This document shows positions 25,609-34,615 of a DNA stretch of 57,416 nucleotides, piece by piece; the stretch's first letter is position 1, and each line of letters starts with the position of its first letter. The stretch spans positions 88,116 to 145,531 of the forward strand of contig DGTF01000061.1 in the NCBI GenBank assembly GCA_002394235.1, read 5' to 3'. This stretch comes from Eubacterium sp. UBA4343. Lineage in GTDB: Bacteria; Bacillota; Clostridia; Lachnospirales; Lachnospiraceae. A program made the position numbers and the translations under genes. Below the pieces are notes generated by a model. It did not search any database. It was not told where the DNA came from and saw only the letters and a program-made list of their open reading frames with translations.

Positions 25609-26808
25609 TTAAATTTCCTCAACCTTTATCTTCCCTAAAGCGTCTTTACAGGTTGTTATAGCTTCTTCAGGTGTATCCCTCTGAGCAATCACAAATCCCA
25701 TACGAGATCCACTATTATTAATTTCTGTGATTTCTTCTCCAACATCGTGAACGATGCTAACTTGCACAATACCAGGGATCTTCTCTGCTTCTTCTATTCC
25801 CTCAATGCTCTTTACAACTCCTGAGTGCTGGTGGAAATACCTTATTGCAGATCCCTTATTCCATTTCCGATCAATATCCGGCTTCTCCCCGAGAGCGATC
25901 CTGATGCATGCTTCCACCATGTTCACACCTGTAGAAAGAGGAACCAGATGCGTTGTGATATTATCTCCTCCAAGGCGTGCACCTAATTCCACAATTTTAG
26001 GCCCATCTTTTGTGATTTTTATCTCAGTATGAGAAGGTCCATTCTCTATACCAATCGCTTTATTAGCCGCAATAGCAACTTCTGCTATTCTATTCTTGGT
26101 TTCAGCAGGAAGCACTGATGGCTGATTGTGTCCCATTTCAACAAAATAAGGGGCTCCTGTGGTCAACTTATCAGTGATCTGGATAACATGAACTTCACCA
26201 TCGATAGCAAGTGTTTCAACGCTCACCTCTTGGCCTTCCATGAATTCTTCTACCATCAAGCCACCAGATCTTGAGTTTTCTTCACTGTACTCGTAAGCCT
26301 TTGCCAGAGATTCAGGATTATAAACATTCAGAAGATTGATACCTTTAGATCCAGAATTATCTGCAGGCTTTACAATCACTTTGTATCCCTCGTTTCTGAC
26401 GGCTTGCACAGCCTTTATATATTCATCCTTTGTATGAACCTTGAAGTACATTGGAATAGGAACGCCTGCCGACTTAAGGGCATCACGCATATATGCCTTG
26501 TTCGTAGCCTTAAGTGCCGTATCTTCAGAAATGCCTACAAGACCCAGTTCTTTTGCCACAACAGCCACCGACTGCATTGGCATATCGGTGGCAAGTGTCA
26601 TTATTCCATCTATATGATTTTTCTTCGCCGATTCAAGAATTCCTGCAGTATCAATAGTACTAACGACTTCCTTAATGACACCCGGAACATTAAAACCAAC
26701 TGCCTCAGGATTCATGTCACAGACAACCGTACGGAGCCCCATTTCGTTTGCTTTTTCAATTGCAGGAAGCTGAAGAATACTGGCTCCCAGGATCATAATT
26801 GTCTTCAT
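25609..26808 (-). CDS. ATP-grasp protein, carbamoyl-phosphate-synthase-like
   Basis: 399 aa. The N-terminal Rossmann start is KTIMILGASILQLPAIEKA. The ATP-grasp core is YKVIVKPADNSGSKGINLLN (Lys, glycine loop), GGLMVEEFMEGQEVSVETL, and GPKIVELGARLGGDNITTHL with the Glu and RLGGD metal/phosphate region. Homologues are frequent in Clostridial capsule loci next to DegT aminotransferases and short sugar transferases. A likely job is adding an amino acid or acid to an amino sugar, but the substrate is unknown. First of a tightly packed run of genes ending at wzx. Confidence 0.8.
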   Translation of the reverse strand: MKTIMILGASILQLPAIEKANEMGLRTVVCDMNPEAVGFNVPGVIKEVVSTIDTAGILESAKKNHIDGIMTLATDMPMQSVAVVAKELGLVGISEDTALKATNKAYMRDALKSAGVPIPMYFKVHTKDEYIKAVQAVRNEGYKVIVKPADNSGSKGINLLNVYNPESLAKAYEYSEENSRSGGLMVEEFMEGQEVSVETLAIDGEVHVIQITDKLTTGAPYFVEMGHNQPSVLPAETKNRIAEVAIAANKAIGIENGPSHTEIKITKDGPKIVELGARLGGDNITTHLVPLSTGVNMVEACIRIALGEKPDIDRKWNKGSAIRYFHQHSGVVKSIEGIEEAEKIPGIVQVSIVHDVGEEITEINNSGSRMGFVIAQRDTPEEAITTCKDALGKIKVEEI

Positions 26809-26830
26809 AACTATGTTACCTTTTACTCAG

Positions 26831-27075
26831 CTAAAGTATTTTTGTCAATAAGTAGCAATCGCCAATTCCTATCGCCGTCGCTATCGTGTTGTCAATAATA
26901 TAGTCAGTCTCAAAGTATCCTAATTCTGTGAAATACTGCGTTACTTTCACACAGAACGTTATTGCAAATCCGAACGCAATAGCTTTCTTTGGGCTTTTTT
27001 CACTTACAAGGTATCCGCTTGCTCCCAATGGCATAAAAAAACCATGTTTAACTGGTCCTGCTAAATCTATTCCAT
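26831..27075 (-). pseudogene. C-terminal remnant of a VanZ-like gene
   Basis: The frame reads GIDLAGPVKHGFF upstream of the ATG at 27034 and continues ASGYLVSEKSPKKAIAFGFA ... QYFTELGYFETDYIIDNTIA. This matches the second half of VanZ proteins (Q-x5-G-x-F-x-x-D-I-x-N). The first half is absent, and 220 bp of non-coding sequence precede it. A different VanZ-like gene lies at 2837-3433. It probably marks a recombination border at the junction of the conserved and strain-specific capsule regions. Confidence 0.55.
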
Positions 27076-27294
27076 CCTGAGATTAGCCGTGATTGCATAA
27101 TATGAATGAAACGGTGTAAAGATATGTTGTTGTCAGGAGCCGGTTTTCTTGTAAATAGGGTTGCACAAAGAGTTGGGATGCTATAAATAACACCCACGTC
27201 ACAATTCTCTGTATCTTATTTAGTTTCTACAGCCCTTGTGGCTTATTTCAAAAAGTATTCACATCCTTGCACTTTTAGATTCTGACGCCCTTTC

Positions 27295-28683
27295 TCAATA
27301 CCCTCTAACTTCCCTAACTCTTTCTTTGAAGCTCTTGGTCACATACTCCACGTCATCATCACTCAGTTTTGTATGAAGTGGTAACGTGATCTCATTACTA
27401 AACAGTTTAAACGCATTCGGATAATCGTCGATCTTAAAGCCTAATTTCTTATAACCTGACATCATTGGGAGAGGTTTATAATGTACATTAGTTGCAACAC
27501 CTTTCTCAGCCATTTTTACGATTATCTGACGCCTTTGCTTATCATCGCATCCTGTGACGCGAGTTATATATAAGTGGCCAGAGGATGTGTAATCATCTGT
27601 GAAATGCACGATGTGATCCACACCAAGTTCCTCACAGGCTACATCGTAGCATTTAATTATTTCCCTGCGTCTTTCAAGCAATCCCGGATACCGCTCTATC
27701 TGCGCAAGACCTATGCCTGCCATAATGTCAGTCATGTTACATTTGTATAAAGGAGCCACAATATCGTATTCCCATGCACCCAACTGAGTCTTATGCAAAG
27801 CGTCCTTCGACTGACCGTGAAGGCTCAACAACTGAAACCAATGATAGATTTCCGCATCACTCACGGCCTCTGCGCTACTATCAGCTTTGTCGTAAGAAAC
27901 GGCAAACGGCAGATTCCAGCTTGCAGCACCACCTTCAGCTGTCGTGAAGTTCTTCACAGCATGGAACGAGAAAGAAGTGAAATCTGCGATAGAACCTACC
28001 ATCTGATCTTTTCTATTACCCCTTCCTTCCGGATCAGAGGAAGATCTGCTGACAAATCTGTGTGCTCCTAAAGCATGTGCTCCGTCTGCAACGACAGCCA
28101 CGCGACCCAGATTCTTCTGGATACGACTCCCAAGCTTTGTTAATCCGTCATCTGATTCATCAGCCTCTAATGGTATAAAAAATTTACGCACCTCTGGATC
28201 GGTGACGATAGAGAAAATCTTGTCATAGTCACATGGAACACCGCCGAGATCTACCGGAACGATAGCTTTCGTATGAGGAGTAATAGCAGTTCTAACCTTG
28301 TCATAGTCCATCTCTAATTTATCAGCCTGACTATCAACAAATACAATCTTCGCTCCGACATGAAGAGCTGCTGCTGCTGATGATGTATATGTATAAGCTG
28401 GAACAATAACTTCATCTCCAGGGCCAATACCAAGAACACGAAAAATAAGTTCTTCTGACGCTGTAGCAGAGTTAAGACATACAAGATTTGGATTTCCAAC
28501 AGCTTCGCCGTTTGTGATCCCGTCCTTCACACCAATGAAAGTTGCTAGTTCATGCTCCAGCTTTTTTGTCTTCGGTCCTGTAGTGATCCATCCAGATTTG
28601 AGTGTATCTATTACCTGCTGTTCTTCCAGTTCACTCATATCCGGCGGACTAAATGAAATTTTTCGTTTCGGTTCTTCGTTCAT
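27295..28683 (-). CDS. DegT/DnrJ/EryC1-type PLP aminotransferase
   Basis: 462 aa, longer than the usual 370-400. The N-terminus FSPPDMSELEEQQVIDTLKSGWITTGPKTKKLE, the cofactor region LNSATASEELIFRVLGIGPG, DGAHALGAH and the PLP-lysine stretch SFSFHAVKNFTTAEGGA are all present. Extra residues occur at about 50-65, 160-190 and 205-225. The enzyme converts a 4-keto-6-deoxy sugar nucleotide to the 4-amino sugar, using glutamate; the dehydratase encoded just upstream would supply the keto sugar. About 210 bp separate it from that gene. Confidence 0.9.
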   Translation of the reverse strand: MNEEPKRKISFSPPDMSELEEQQVIDTLKSGWITTGPKTKKLEHELATFIGVKDGITNGEAVGNPNLVCLNSATASEELIFRVLGIGPGDEVIVPAYTYTSSAAAALHVGAKIVFVDSQADKLEMDYDKVRTAITPHTKAIVPVDLGGVPCDYDKIFSIVTDPEVRKFFIPLEADESDDGLTKLGSRIQKNLGRVAVVADGAHALGAHRFVSRSSSDPEGRGNRKDQMVGSIADFTSFSFHAVKNFTTAEGGAASWNLPFAVSYDKADSSAEAVSDAEIYHWFQLLSLHGQSKDALHKTQLGAWEYDIVAPLYKCNMTDIMAGIGLAQIERYPGLLERRREIIKCYDVACEELGVDHIVHFTDDYTSSGHLYITRVTGCDDKQRRQIIVKMAEKGVATNVHYKPLPMMSGYKKLGFKIDDYPNAFKLFSNEITLPLHTKLSDDDVEYVTKSFKERVREVRGY

Positions 28684-28896
28684 TTTTTCTTCTTCCTGTT
28701 CTTTTTGCGTTTTTCTTAAGACAACGGTCTCGAAATTATAGTCGCATTTAAATACCAGTTTTTAAAGGATACTTATTGGCCTGCGAATAATATTATTACG
28801 CAACAAGTCCTTCATTAGGATATCACTAACACCCACTCAAGTAAAGGGTAACCATTGGGTATGCCATCTCTACTTACATGTATGTTCTTTCTGTTT

Positions 28897-30855
28897 TCAG
28901 GAAGCAATAACGCCCTGCGCCTGATCCACATGTTCGAGATCCGGCTTATAGGTCGTGACAACTTCAGAAACTACTCTCTTCATCTCCATTGGTTCTACTT
29001 CCTGTTTACTAACCTGATCCAGTCTATGGATCTGCTGCAGAAACAGATCATCGTCCATTTCTATCGGATGTCCGATATGAATCAGCTTGTTCGGAGTATC
29101 CTTCATTCCCTCCTCGTCCATGAGAAGCTCCTCATAGAGCTTTTCTCCGGGCCGGAGGCCGGTGTACACGATCTTGATATCGACATCCGGCTGATATCCG
29201 GACAGGCGGATGAGCTTCCTGGCCATATCGTCGATCCGTACCGGTTTTCCCATATCGAGCACGAAGATTTCTCCGCCCTTTGCATAAATGGAAGCCTCGA
29301 GCACAAGGGATACCGCTTCGGGAATCGTCATGAAGTAACGGATGATGTTTTTGTCCGTGACTGTGACCGGGCCGCCCTTCGCAATCTGTTCCTTGAAGAG
29401 TGGAATCACAGAGCCGTTTGATCCGAGGACATTCCCGAAACGTACGGCCATGAAGGTGGTACCGGGATATTTGCGGTCCATCATCTGGATGATCATCTCA
29501 CACATCCGCTTCGTGGCGCCCATCAGAGAGGTCGGATTGACAGCCTTGTCCGTGGAAATAAGAAGGAATCTCTTCACTCCGTGCTCGGCAGCCGCCTTTG
29601 CCAGCTTGTATGTACCCATGACGTTATTTTTGATTGCCTCGCAGGGGCTGTTCTCCATCAACGGCACATGCTTGTGAGCAGCCGCGTGGTAGATCATTTC
29701 CGGATGATAAGTTTCAAGGACACTGTTGATCCGGGAGGTATTGCGGACAGAACCGATCAGAGTGACCAGATTCAGCTTGTCTCCGTATTTCCGGATCAGC
29801 TCCTGCTGAATAGCGTAGGCGTTGTTCTCATAGATGTCGAATATGATCAGCTGCTTCGGGTTTGCCGATGCGATCTGACGGCAGAGCTCGGATCCGATGG
29901 ATCCGCCGCCTCCGGTTACCATGACAACCTTTCCCTCGATCGTCTTTTTGATCTCGGTGAGATTGATCTTGACCTCGTCTCTGCCAAGCAGATCCTCGAT
30001 CTGAACGTCACGGAGCCGGGATACCTGTACTTCGCCGTTTACAATCTGGTAGATCCCGGGTACAATCTGAAGCTTGCATCCGGTCTCCTGACAGATATTC
30101 AGAATGCTGATCCGGTCTTCGTTGGATGCGCTCGGAATGGCTACGATAATGATATCGATCTCATATTTCCGAGCGAGCTCTGGGATATCGTACCGGTTTC
30201 CCTCAATGCAGTGCCCCTCCAGATACCGCCCGAGCTTTGTGGGATTGTCATCGACGATTGTGCAGATCTGATAATTGCTGTGACCTCCCAGCCGGAAGTC
30301 ATTGATCAGCTCCTTGGCCGCCTGTCCGGCACCTACGATCATGACACGTTTCTTCCTGTCGTCCGGCCGTTCGTTTTTCCTCTTTGCTGCCACGTAGCGG
30401 ATCATCCGGTATCCGAATCGAATGGCAACGCAGAACAAAAAAGATATGATGTATCCCATCACAGCCACGCTGCGAGGGATTTCCACCCCAGCCGGCCAGG
30501 AGATCAGATGTTCTGCCATAAGCGCTGCGGCCAGAATCAGATAGGCAACGATGATGTGATATGCCTCCGATATGCTGGCGTATCTCCAGATGCTCTGGTA
30601 CAGGTGGCATACGCGGTACACGATCAGCGTCGTCGCGCAGATAATTGGAAACAGGATAAGAAGATGCTGCAGGTAATTCAGCGGTATCTTCGAAAACTGG
30701 AAATCAAATCTCAGCCACAGCGAGAAGAAATACGCGATAAATGTGGCAATGATATCCGCCGCAAATACCAGCTTCACCCGCATCTTGTACCGGGAATCTT
30801 CACGGAGTTGGCCGCCGTTCGTGCTTCCTTCTTTCCTGTCTCCAGTAGATGTCAT
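28897..30855 (-). CDS. CapD/WbpM/PglF-type membrane nucleotide-sugar 4,6-dehydratase
   Basis: About 652 aa. Four N-terminal membrane helices (residues of about 35-160) are followed by a CoA-binding-like domain (VMIVGAGQAAKELINDF) and the SDR catalytic domain (VMVTGGGGSIGSELCRQIA, then LLISTDKAVNPTSLMGATKR with the catalytic Lys and the ST-D-K variant lacking the usual Tyr). This class makes UDP-4-keto-6-deoxy-GlcNAc from UDP-GlcNAc. The frame is open to 30879, but AAGGAG lies 6 nt before the ATG at 30855, so I take that. A TTGACA/TTATAA promoter (30954-30983) precedes it. Confidence 0.9.
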   Translation of the reverse strand: MTSTGDRKEGSTNGGQLREDSRYKMRVKLVFAADIIATFIAYFFSLWLRFDFQFSKIPLNYLQHLLILFPIICATTLIVYRVCHLYQSIWRYASISEAYHIIVAYLILAAALMAEHLISWPAGVEIPRSVAVMGYIISFLFCVAIRFGYRMIRYVAAKRKNERPDDRKKRVMIVGAGQAAKELINDFRLGGHSNYQICTIVDDNPTKLGRYLEGHCIEGNRYDIPELARKYEIDIIIVAIPSASNEDRISILNICQETGCKLQIVPGIYQIVNGEVQVSRLRDVQIEDLLGRDEVKINLTEIKKTIEGKVVMVTGGGGSIGSELCRQIASANPKQLIIFDIYENNAYAIQQELIRKYGDKLNLVTLIGSVRNTSRINSVLETYHPEMIYHAAAHKHVPLMENSPCEAIKNNVMGTYKLAKAAAEHGVKRFLLISTDKAVNPTSLMGATKRMCEMIIQMMDRKYPGTTFMAVRFGNVLGSNGSVIPLFKEQIAKGGPVTVTDKNIIRYFMTIPEAVSLVLEASIYAKGGEIFVLDMGKPVRIDDMARKLIRLSGYQPDVDIKIVYTGLRPGEKLYEELLMDEEGMKDTPNKLIHIGHPIEMDDDLFLQQIHRLDQVSKQEVEPMEMKRVVSEVVTTYKPDLEHVDQAQGVIAS

Positions 30856-30953
30856 AATTTTCTCCTTCATTTGCTTCATTCATTTCAAATCAGATATCTG
30901 ATATTCTTCCAGGAGATCTGTTCCGTCTGACCTTTTTTGTCTTCTCCTTCTGT

Positions 30954-30983
30954 TTATAAAAGTATGCAGGATCACCTTGTCAA
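30954..30983 (-). promoter_or_regulatory. Promoter of the dehydratase gene
   Basis: On the minus strand TTGACA (30983-30978) is followed by an 18-bp spacer and TTATAA (30959-30954), about 100 bp before the start codon. It implies that the CapD-to-Wzx block can be transcribed separately from the CpsABCD core. Confidence 0.6.
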
Positions 30984-31067
30984 AAGTCACAGCCACGACA
31001 GAGGTACTTAGCGGTCCGTCATCATACTAATCATACTCTTGACAAATACCTCCCATATTTGCATGTA

Positions 31068-31085
31068 CTATATCAGCTGATATAG
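31068..31085. repeat. Perfect 18-bp palindrome over the SGNH-gene stop codon
   Basis: CTATATCAGCTGATATAG is its own reverse complement and contains the TGA stop of the SGNH-like gene (31073-31075). No T-run follows, so it is a weak candidate terminator; it may be a protein-binding site or chance. Confidence 0.35.
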
Positions 31086-31996
31086 CCTAGCTCCTTCAAT
31101 TTATTGAAGATTGTCTGTGCGATCTGCTGTCTTCCGTCGTTGGTCATCATCGATGCGGTCACTGTGCTGTTCAGGCTGATGTAGTGGCTGCCGAATGCCT
31201 GGGTCATAGCCGTGTCATAGGCGTTGTGATCGGTCCAGCCGGACGGATAGGACCCCAGAACCAGGTAGTCCCTGGTTCCGTTCTCGTAGGTGCCGAGAAC
31301 GGCCTTCTCCTGCTCAATCAGCTCGTTCAGGTCATTTCCCCAGCCTCCGTGGTATCCCATGGTAAGAACCGGAAGATAGGATTTGTCGTCACGATCCTTG
31401 AGATATTCACTGATATCTGCGCGGACGATGGTGTCATAGCTGTCGGTCAGACCATTCTGCGTGTGATTGTTGATGTAATTCTGAACGGTCTGCTGGTCGA
31501 TACCTGCAAGGGACATCTGGGAAAGAGTTCCTGCCATGTCCCAGGTATCATCCTCCACCGTCATATCGGAGCCTGCCGCCTGAAGAAGAGCCTGCAGCTT
31601 TGCCGGATAACCGTTTGCCTTGTCCGCGTCATCCTCCATGTAGCTGTCGCCGCGGATACTGATGGCGGTGTAGCTGGTCTTCTCATTCTTTGTGTCAGAT
31701 GCGGATGACGAGGAGACAGAAGATGCAGATACTGCGGATACAGAAGAGGAGGAAGAGGCTGTGCTGTCTGTTTCTTCCGGTGCTGTGCTGTCCGAAAAGG
31801 AGGATCCCGAGACAACGGTCGTCTCATAGGTGTTGTTTCCATCCTGCATCATCGCCTGCGCTGCCTTTGTCTCCAGTTCCTTCGTTGTTTTCTTCTGCTG
31901 GATATGGCTTACCATCAGAAGCGCTGCAAGGACCAGCGCCAGAACGACACAGCATAGTGTCGTTAGAAATTTTTCAAATCCCGAATCATGATTCAT
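31073..31996 (-). CDS. Membrane-anchored SGNH/GDSL-like hydrolase
   Basis: 307 aa. One N-terminal membrane helix (residues of about 11-30) is followed by a Ser-rich linker (63-110) and an extracellular domain. Block I is SIRGDSYMED (Ser118), block III YHGGWGNDL (G-x-N-D), and DHNAYD near residue 265 could supply the Asp-His pair. SGNH proteins in capsule loci usually transfer or remove O-acetyl groups. It lies between the CpsB phosphatase and the dehydratase, on the same strand, so it likely acts on the capsule or wall polymer outside the cell. Confidence 0.65.
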   Translation of the reverse strand: MNHDSGFEKFLTTLCCVVLALVLAALLMVSHIQQKKTTKELETKAAQAMMQDGNNTYETTVVSGSSFSDSTAPEETDSTASSSSSVSAVSASSVSSSSASDTKNEKTSYTAISIRGDSYMEDDADKANGYPAKLQALLQAAGSDMTVEDDTWDMAGTLSQMSLAGIDQQTVQNYINNHTQNGLTDSYDTIVRADISEYLKDRDDKSYLPVLTMGYHGGWGNDLNELIEQEKAVLGTYENGTRDYLVLGSYPSGWTDHNAYDTAMTQAFGSHYISLNSTVTASMMTNDGRQQIAQTIFNKLKELGYIS

Positions 31997-32107
31997 CGCT
32001 TTTCCTGCTTCTCCTCATTTAATTGATCGTATCCGCCCGGGTACACACGCTGTCTGATCTGATGATTGCACCGTATGCCGATACGGATCTTGTATTATCC
32101 TATTGCT

Positions 32108-32168
32108 GCATGGTATGGACCTCTGTTAATCCATCATACTGCATGATACAGGTCCTCTGTTATTCCAT
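32108..32168. repeat. Imperfect 33-bp tandem duplication spanning the cpsB stop codon
   Basis: Two copies (starting 32108 and 32141) share gcatg-tac-gg-cctctgtta-tccat. The second contains the last codons and TAA of the CpsB-type gene, and the first lies just downstream. Similar stop-codon-linked repeats occur at 42891-42980 and 47526-47646. Confidence 0.6.
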
Positions 32169-32894
32169 TGCCGCCTGATAGATGGCCGCATTATTCTCCA
32201 GAATCTCGTCCGACTGTCTTCCGAGGTGTTCCTTTCGCAGTATCTCCAGACCGTCCTTCATATTCGGGCACCGGATGTCGAGATTATGAGAGTCGGTTCC
32301 GAGGATCTGGGTGATGCCGTTTCGCACCATGGTCACCGCGCGGCGGCGGCTGCTTCGATGCAGCAGGGCACCGGCGTTCATCTGGATCAGGACATCCATC
32401 TCCAGAAGTTCCCCGATGGCGTCCTCTCCCGCGTATTCCGGAAAACGCTCCAGGTGCGCGATGACCGGCCGGATTCCGTTCGCGATCAGGACGCGGACAT
32501 CCCGGAGCACGCCGGAGGTCCACTTCTCAAAAGGCATTTCCAGCAGCAGATAGCGGGAATGACCCATGCAGAGCTTTTCCAGATCCGGGTCACAGACCAG
32601 TCCGTTGTGGTAGGCTGCTTCCGCCCCGAGTCCGATCCGGCCTTCCCAATCAGGCAGTTCTTCTTCGATCCAGCCCTGCAGCTCGTCAAATGCTCTCTTC
32701 CGTCTCGCAAGAAAGTCAGAGATGGACTCGGTCGGATAATAGTGCGGAGTGGCAATCAGTCCCTCGCAGCCCTGCCGGATCTCCTCCCGGAGCATGCCGG
32801 CGGACATCTGTAGATCTCTGGCGCCGTCATCCATGCCCGGCAGAATATGCAGATGCAGATCATAAAATGGTTTCTTTTCCTGTCTGAACAGCAT
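32160..32894 (-). CDS. cpsB: CpsB/YwqE-type PHP-fold tyrosine phosphatase
   Basis: 244 aa. The PHP metal site is at the N-terminus: DLHLHILPGMDDGARD (H-x-H and DD) and LIATPHYYP. RPVIAHLERFPEY and ILGTDSHNL supply the further His/Asp ligands. The enzyme dephosphorylates the tyrosine tail of the CpsD kinase and so sets capsule chain length and output. It follows the kinase gene after 2 nt, the conserved order for Gram-positive Wzy loci. Confidence 0.92.
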   Translation of the reverse strand: MLFRQEKKPFYDLHLHILPGMDDGARDLQMSAGMLREEIRQGCEGLIATPHYYPTESISDFLARRKRAFDELQGWIEEELPDWEGRIGLGAEAAYHNGLVCDPDLEKLCMGHSRYLLLEMPFEKWTSGVLRDVRVLIANGIRPVIAHLERFPEYAGEDAIGELLEMDVLIQMNAGALLHRSSRRRAVTMVRNGITQILGTDSHNLDIRCPNMKDGLEILRKEHLGRQSDEILENNAAIYQAAME

Positions 32895-32896
32895 AA

Positions 32897-33628
32897 TTAC
32901 TTCTTGTAATACCCCTTGTAATAGCCTTTATAATAATGGCCTCCTTCCGAGGTCACGTCGTTGTATACAAAACCGAGAACCTTTGCCTCCGCCAGATGCA
33001 GCTGTGATAGTGCATCCTCAAGGGCAGGCATCTCGGTGATCTGATGCCGTACCGCGATCAAGAAGCCGTCCGCGTACCGGGACATGATTGAGGCGTCTGC
33101 TACGGTTGTGACAGGCGGGAGGTCGATCAGGATGTAGTCGTAGAGCTTCCTGAACTGCTGGATCAGTACCTTCATCTGGTTTGACTGTAAGAGCCAGGTC
33201 GGATCCGGCGGAATATTCCCTGCCGGAAGGACATCGAGACCGTTCCTTACGTTTCTTCGAAGGGCTTCCGAGATCTGCGCGCCGCCGATCAGGGTATCGG
33301 AAAGGCCCGGAACGGAGCGGATCTCCAGCTTTGTGCCTACCGTCGGCAGACGGAGGTCACATTCGATCAAGAGAACCTTCTTGTTGAGCTGTGCGAAGGA
33401 AATGGCGGTGTTGATACAGATCGTGGATTTTCCGTCGTGCGCCTGCGCGCTGGTTACCGCGATGACCTTGCACCCCGTTCCCGGAAGGGAGAAGGTGATA
33501 TTGGTACGGAGTGCCTTGTAAGCTTCCTGAACCGGCCATGGAGACTTGTCGGAAAGGATCAGCTTGGTTTCTGATTTTTCGATGGAATTGGAACGTCCGG
33601 ACGTTCTTCTGCTGTCAAATACTCCCAT
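32897..33628 (-). CDS. cpsD: CpsD/CapB-type tyrosine autokinase
   Basis: 243 aa. The BY-kinase P-loop is AQAHDGKST (residues 61-69). The common form has PGEGKS, so the glycine-rich part is atypical. The Walker A' region is VLLIECDLRLPTV and Walker B is YDYILIDLPPV. The C-terminus is a tyrosine cluster (HYYKGYYKGYYKK), the autophosphorylation tail. It needs the CpsC membrane protein as activator; the cpsC stop and cpsD start overlap (TAATG), so they are coupled. Confidence 0.93.
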   Translation of the reverse strand: MGVFDSRRTSGRSNSIEKSETKLILSDKSPWPVQEAYKALRTNITFSLPGTGCKVIAVTSAQAHDGKSTICINTAISFAQLNKKVLLIECDLRLPTVGTKLEIRSVPGLSDTLIGGAQISEALRRNVRNGLDVLPAGNIPPDPTWLLQSNQMKVLIQQFRKLYDYILIDLPPVTTVADASIMSRYADGFLIAVRHQITEMPALEDALSQLHLAEAKVLGFVYNDVTSEGGHYYKGYYKGYYKK

Positions 33629-34452
33629 TATTTGCGGTCTCCTTTCCTGTTCTGTGCACGATAGTAATATCTTTCCCGGCCGGTGTTACCCTTCACCGCC
33701 TGCTCGTAGTTCGGAATCGTTCCAATGATGGAAAGGCCGAACCGTGTCTCCAGTTCCTGGGCATCCTTTACGCGGGTGTCCATCAGGCTGCGGACAACGA
33801 CGATGATCATCATCAGCAGCATCCCGATGACAAAGCCGACCGCGACGTTCTTCGTCACACTGGGGCTGTACTGCTGCGTCGCCATGACCGGTGCGGTCAC
33901 GACCTTCATGGAGGATCCTTCTACAATGTTGGCAATGTAGTCCGGAGCGATCTCGGCGATAGCCTTGGAGAGATGGTAGGATTCCTCGGCGGAACCGGTG
34001 ATCACGTAGACCGTTACAAGCTGTGTGTTCTGCTCGATGTTGGTCGTGATATCACCGGATATGTCCTTATACTCGTATTTGGAATCGAGACCTGCCTTCT
34101 TGAGCGCGTCCTCAATAACCGGACGGCTCTTCATGATGGATGCGTAGGTGTAGGTAAGACTCTGCGCAGCGCTCACATCTCCGCTCTGCAATGACTGTGT
34201 ATCCTCACTGCTGCTCGTACGGTTGTTGACGAAGGCGGTGAAGTAGGAGCGGTAGGTTGGCTTGATGGCGAACATGGTCACAGCCAGTGTGATAATGGCA
34301 AACGCGAGTGCGACCAGCAGGATCTTTCCGAAGTTTGCTCCGATCGTCCGGAATACGTCTGTAAGATTGATCTGAATAACGTTGTCATCCGGCTGTCCGC
34401 CCTGGATCGGCACGTTTCCGGTCGTTCCGGTCCGTTTACTGTTGTCTTCCAT
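33628..34452 (-). CDS. cpsC: CpsC/Wzz-type chain-length and kinase-activator protein
   Basis: 274 aa with the Wzz layout. A first membrane helix (residues of about 38-58, KILLVALAFAIITLAVTMFA) is followed by an extracellular region of about 120 aa, a second helix (about 205-225, VAVGFVIGMLLMMIIVVVRS) and a cytoplasmic tail. The tail activates the CpsD kinase. It should control polymer length together with the polymerase Wzy. Confidence 0.92.
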   Translation of the reverse strand: MEDNSKRTGTTGNVPIQGGQPDDNVIQINLTDVFRTIGANFGKILLVALAFAIITLAVTMFAIKPTYRSYFTAFVNNRTSSSEDTQSLQSGDVSAAQSLTYTYASIMKSRPVIEDALKKAGLDSKYEYKDISGDITTNIEQNTQLVTVYVITGSAEESYHLSKAIAEIAPDYIANIVEGSSMKVVTAPVMATQQYSPSVTKNVAVGFVIGMLLMMIIVVVRSLMDTRVKDAQELETRFGLSIIGTIPNYEQAVKGNTGRERYYYRAQNRKGDRK

Positions 34453-34615
34453 TCTCTTTTTCCTCCATCTCTCATTGTGTGTCTCTATATTTCTTTGTGT
34501 CTGTATTTCTTTGTCTCTGTATCTCTTTGTAAAAGTATTTCTCTGGTTCTGTCTTAGATTGACATTCTGCCGGCAATCTGTCTGTCAGCTGTCTGTTTCC
34601 GGGATGTGGACCGTC

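Noticed and set aside
28776..28802. Near-palindrome GCG-AATAATATTATT-CGC upstream of the aminotransferase gene
   Set aside because: Such AT-rich palindromes arise easily by chance in this sequence, and there is no promoter or repeat copy to support a function.
31561..31842. Long ORFs overlapping the GC-rich capsule genes on other frames
   Set aside because: They follow from codon bias of the real genes, have no ribosome binding sites and show low-complexity or nonsense protein sequence.
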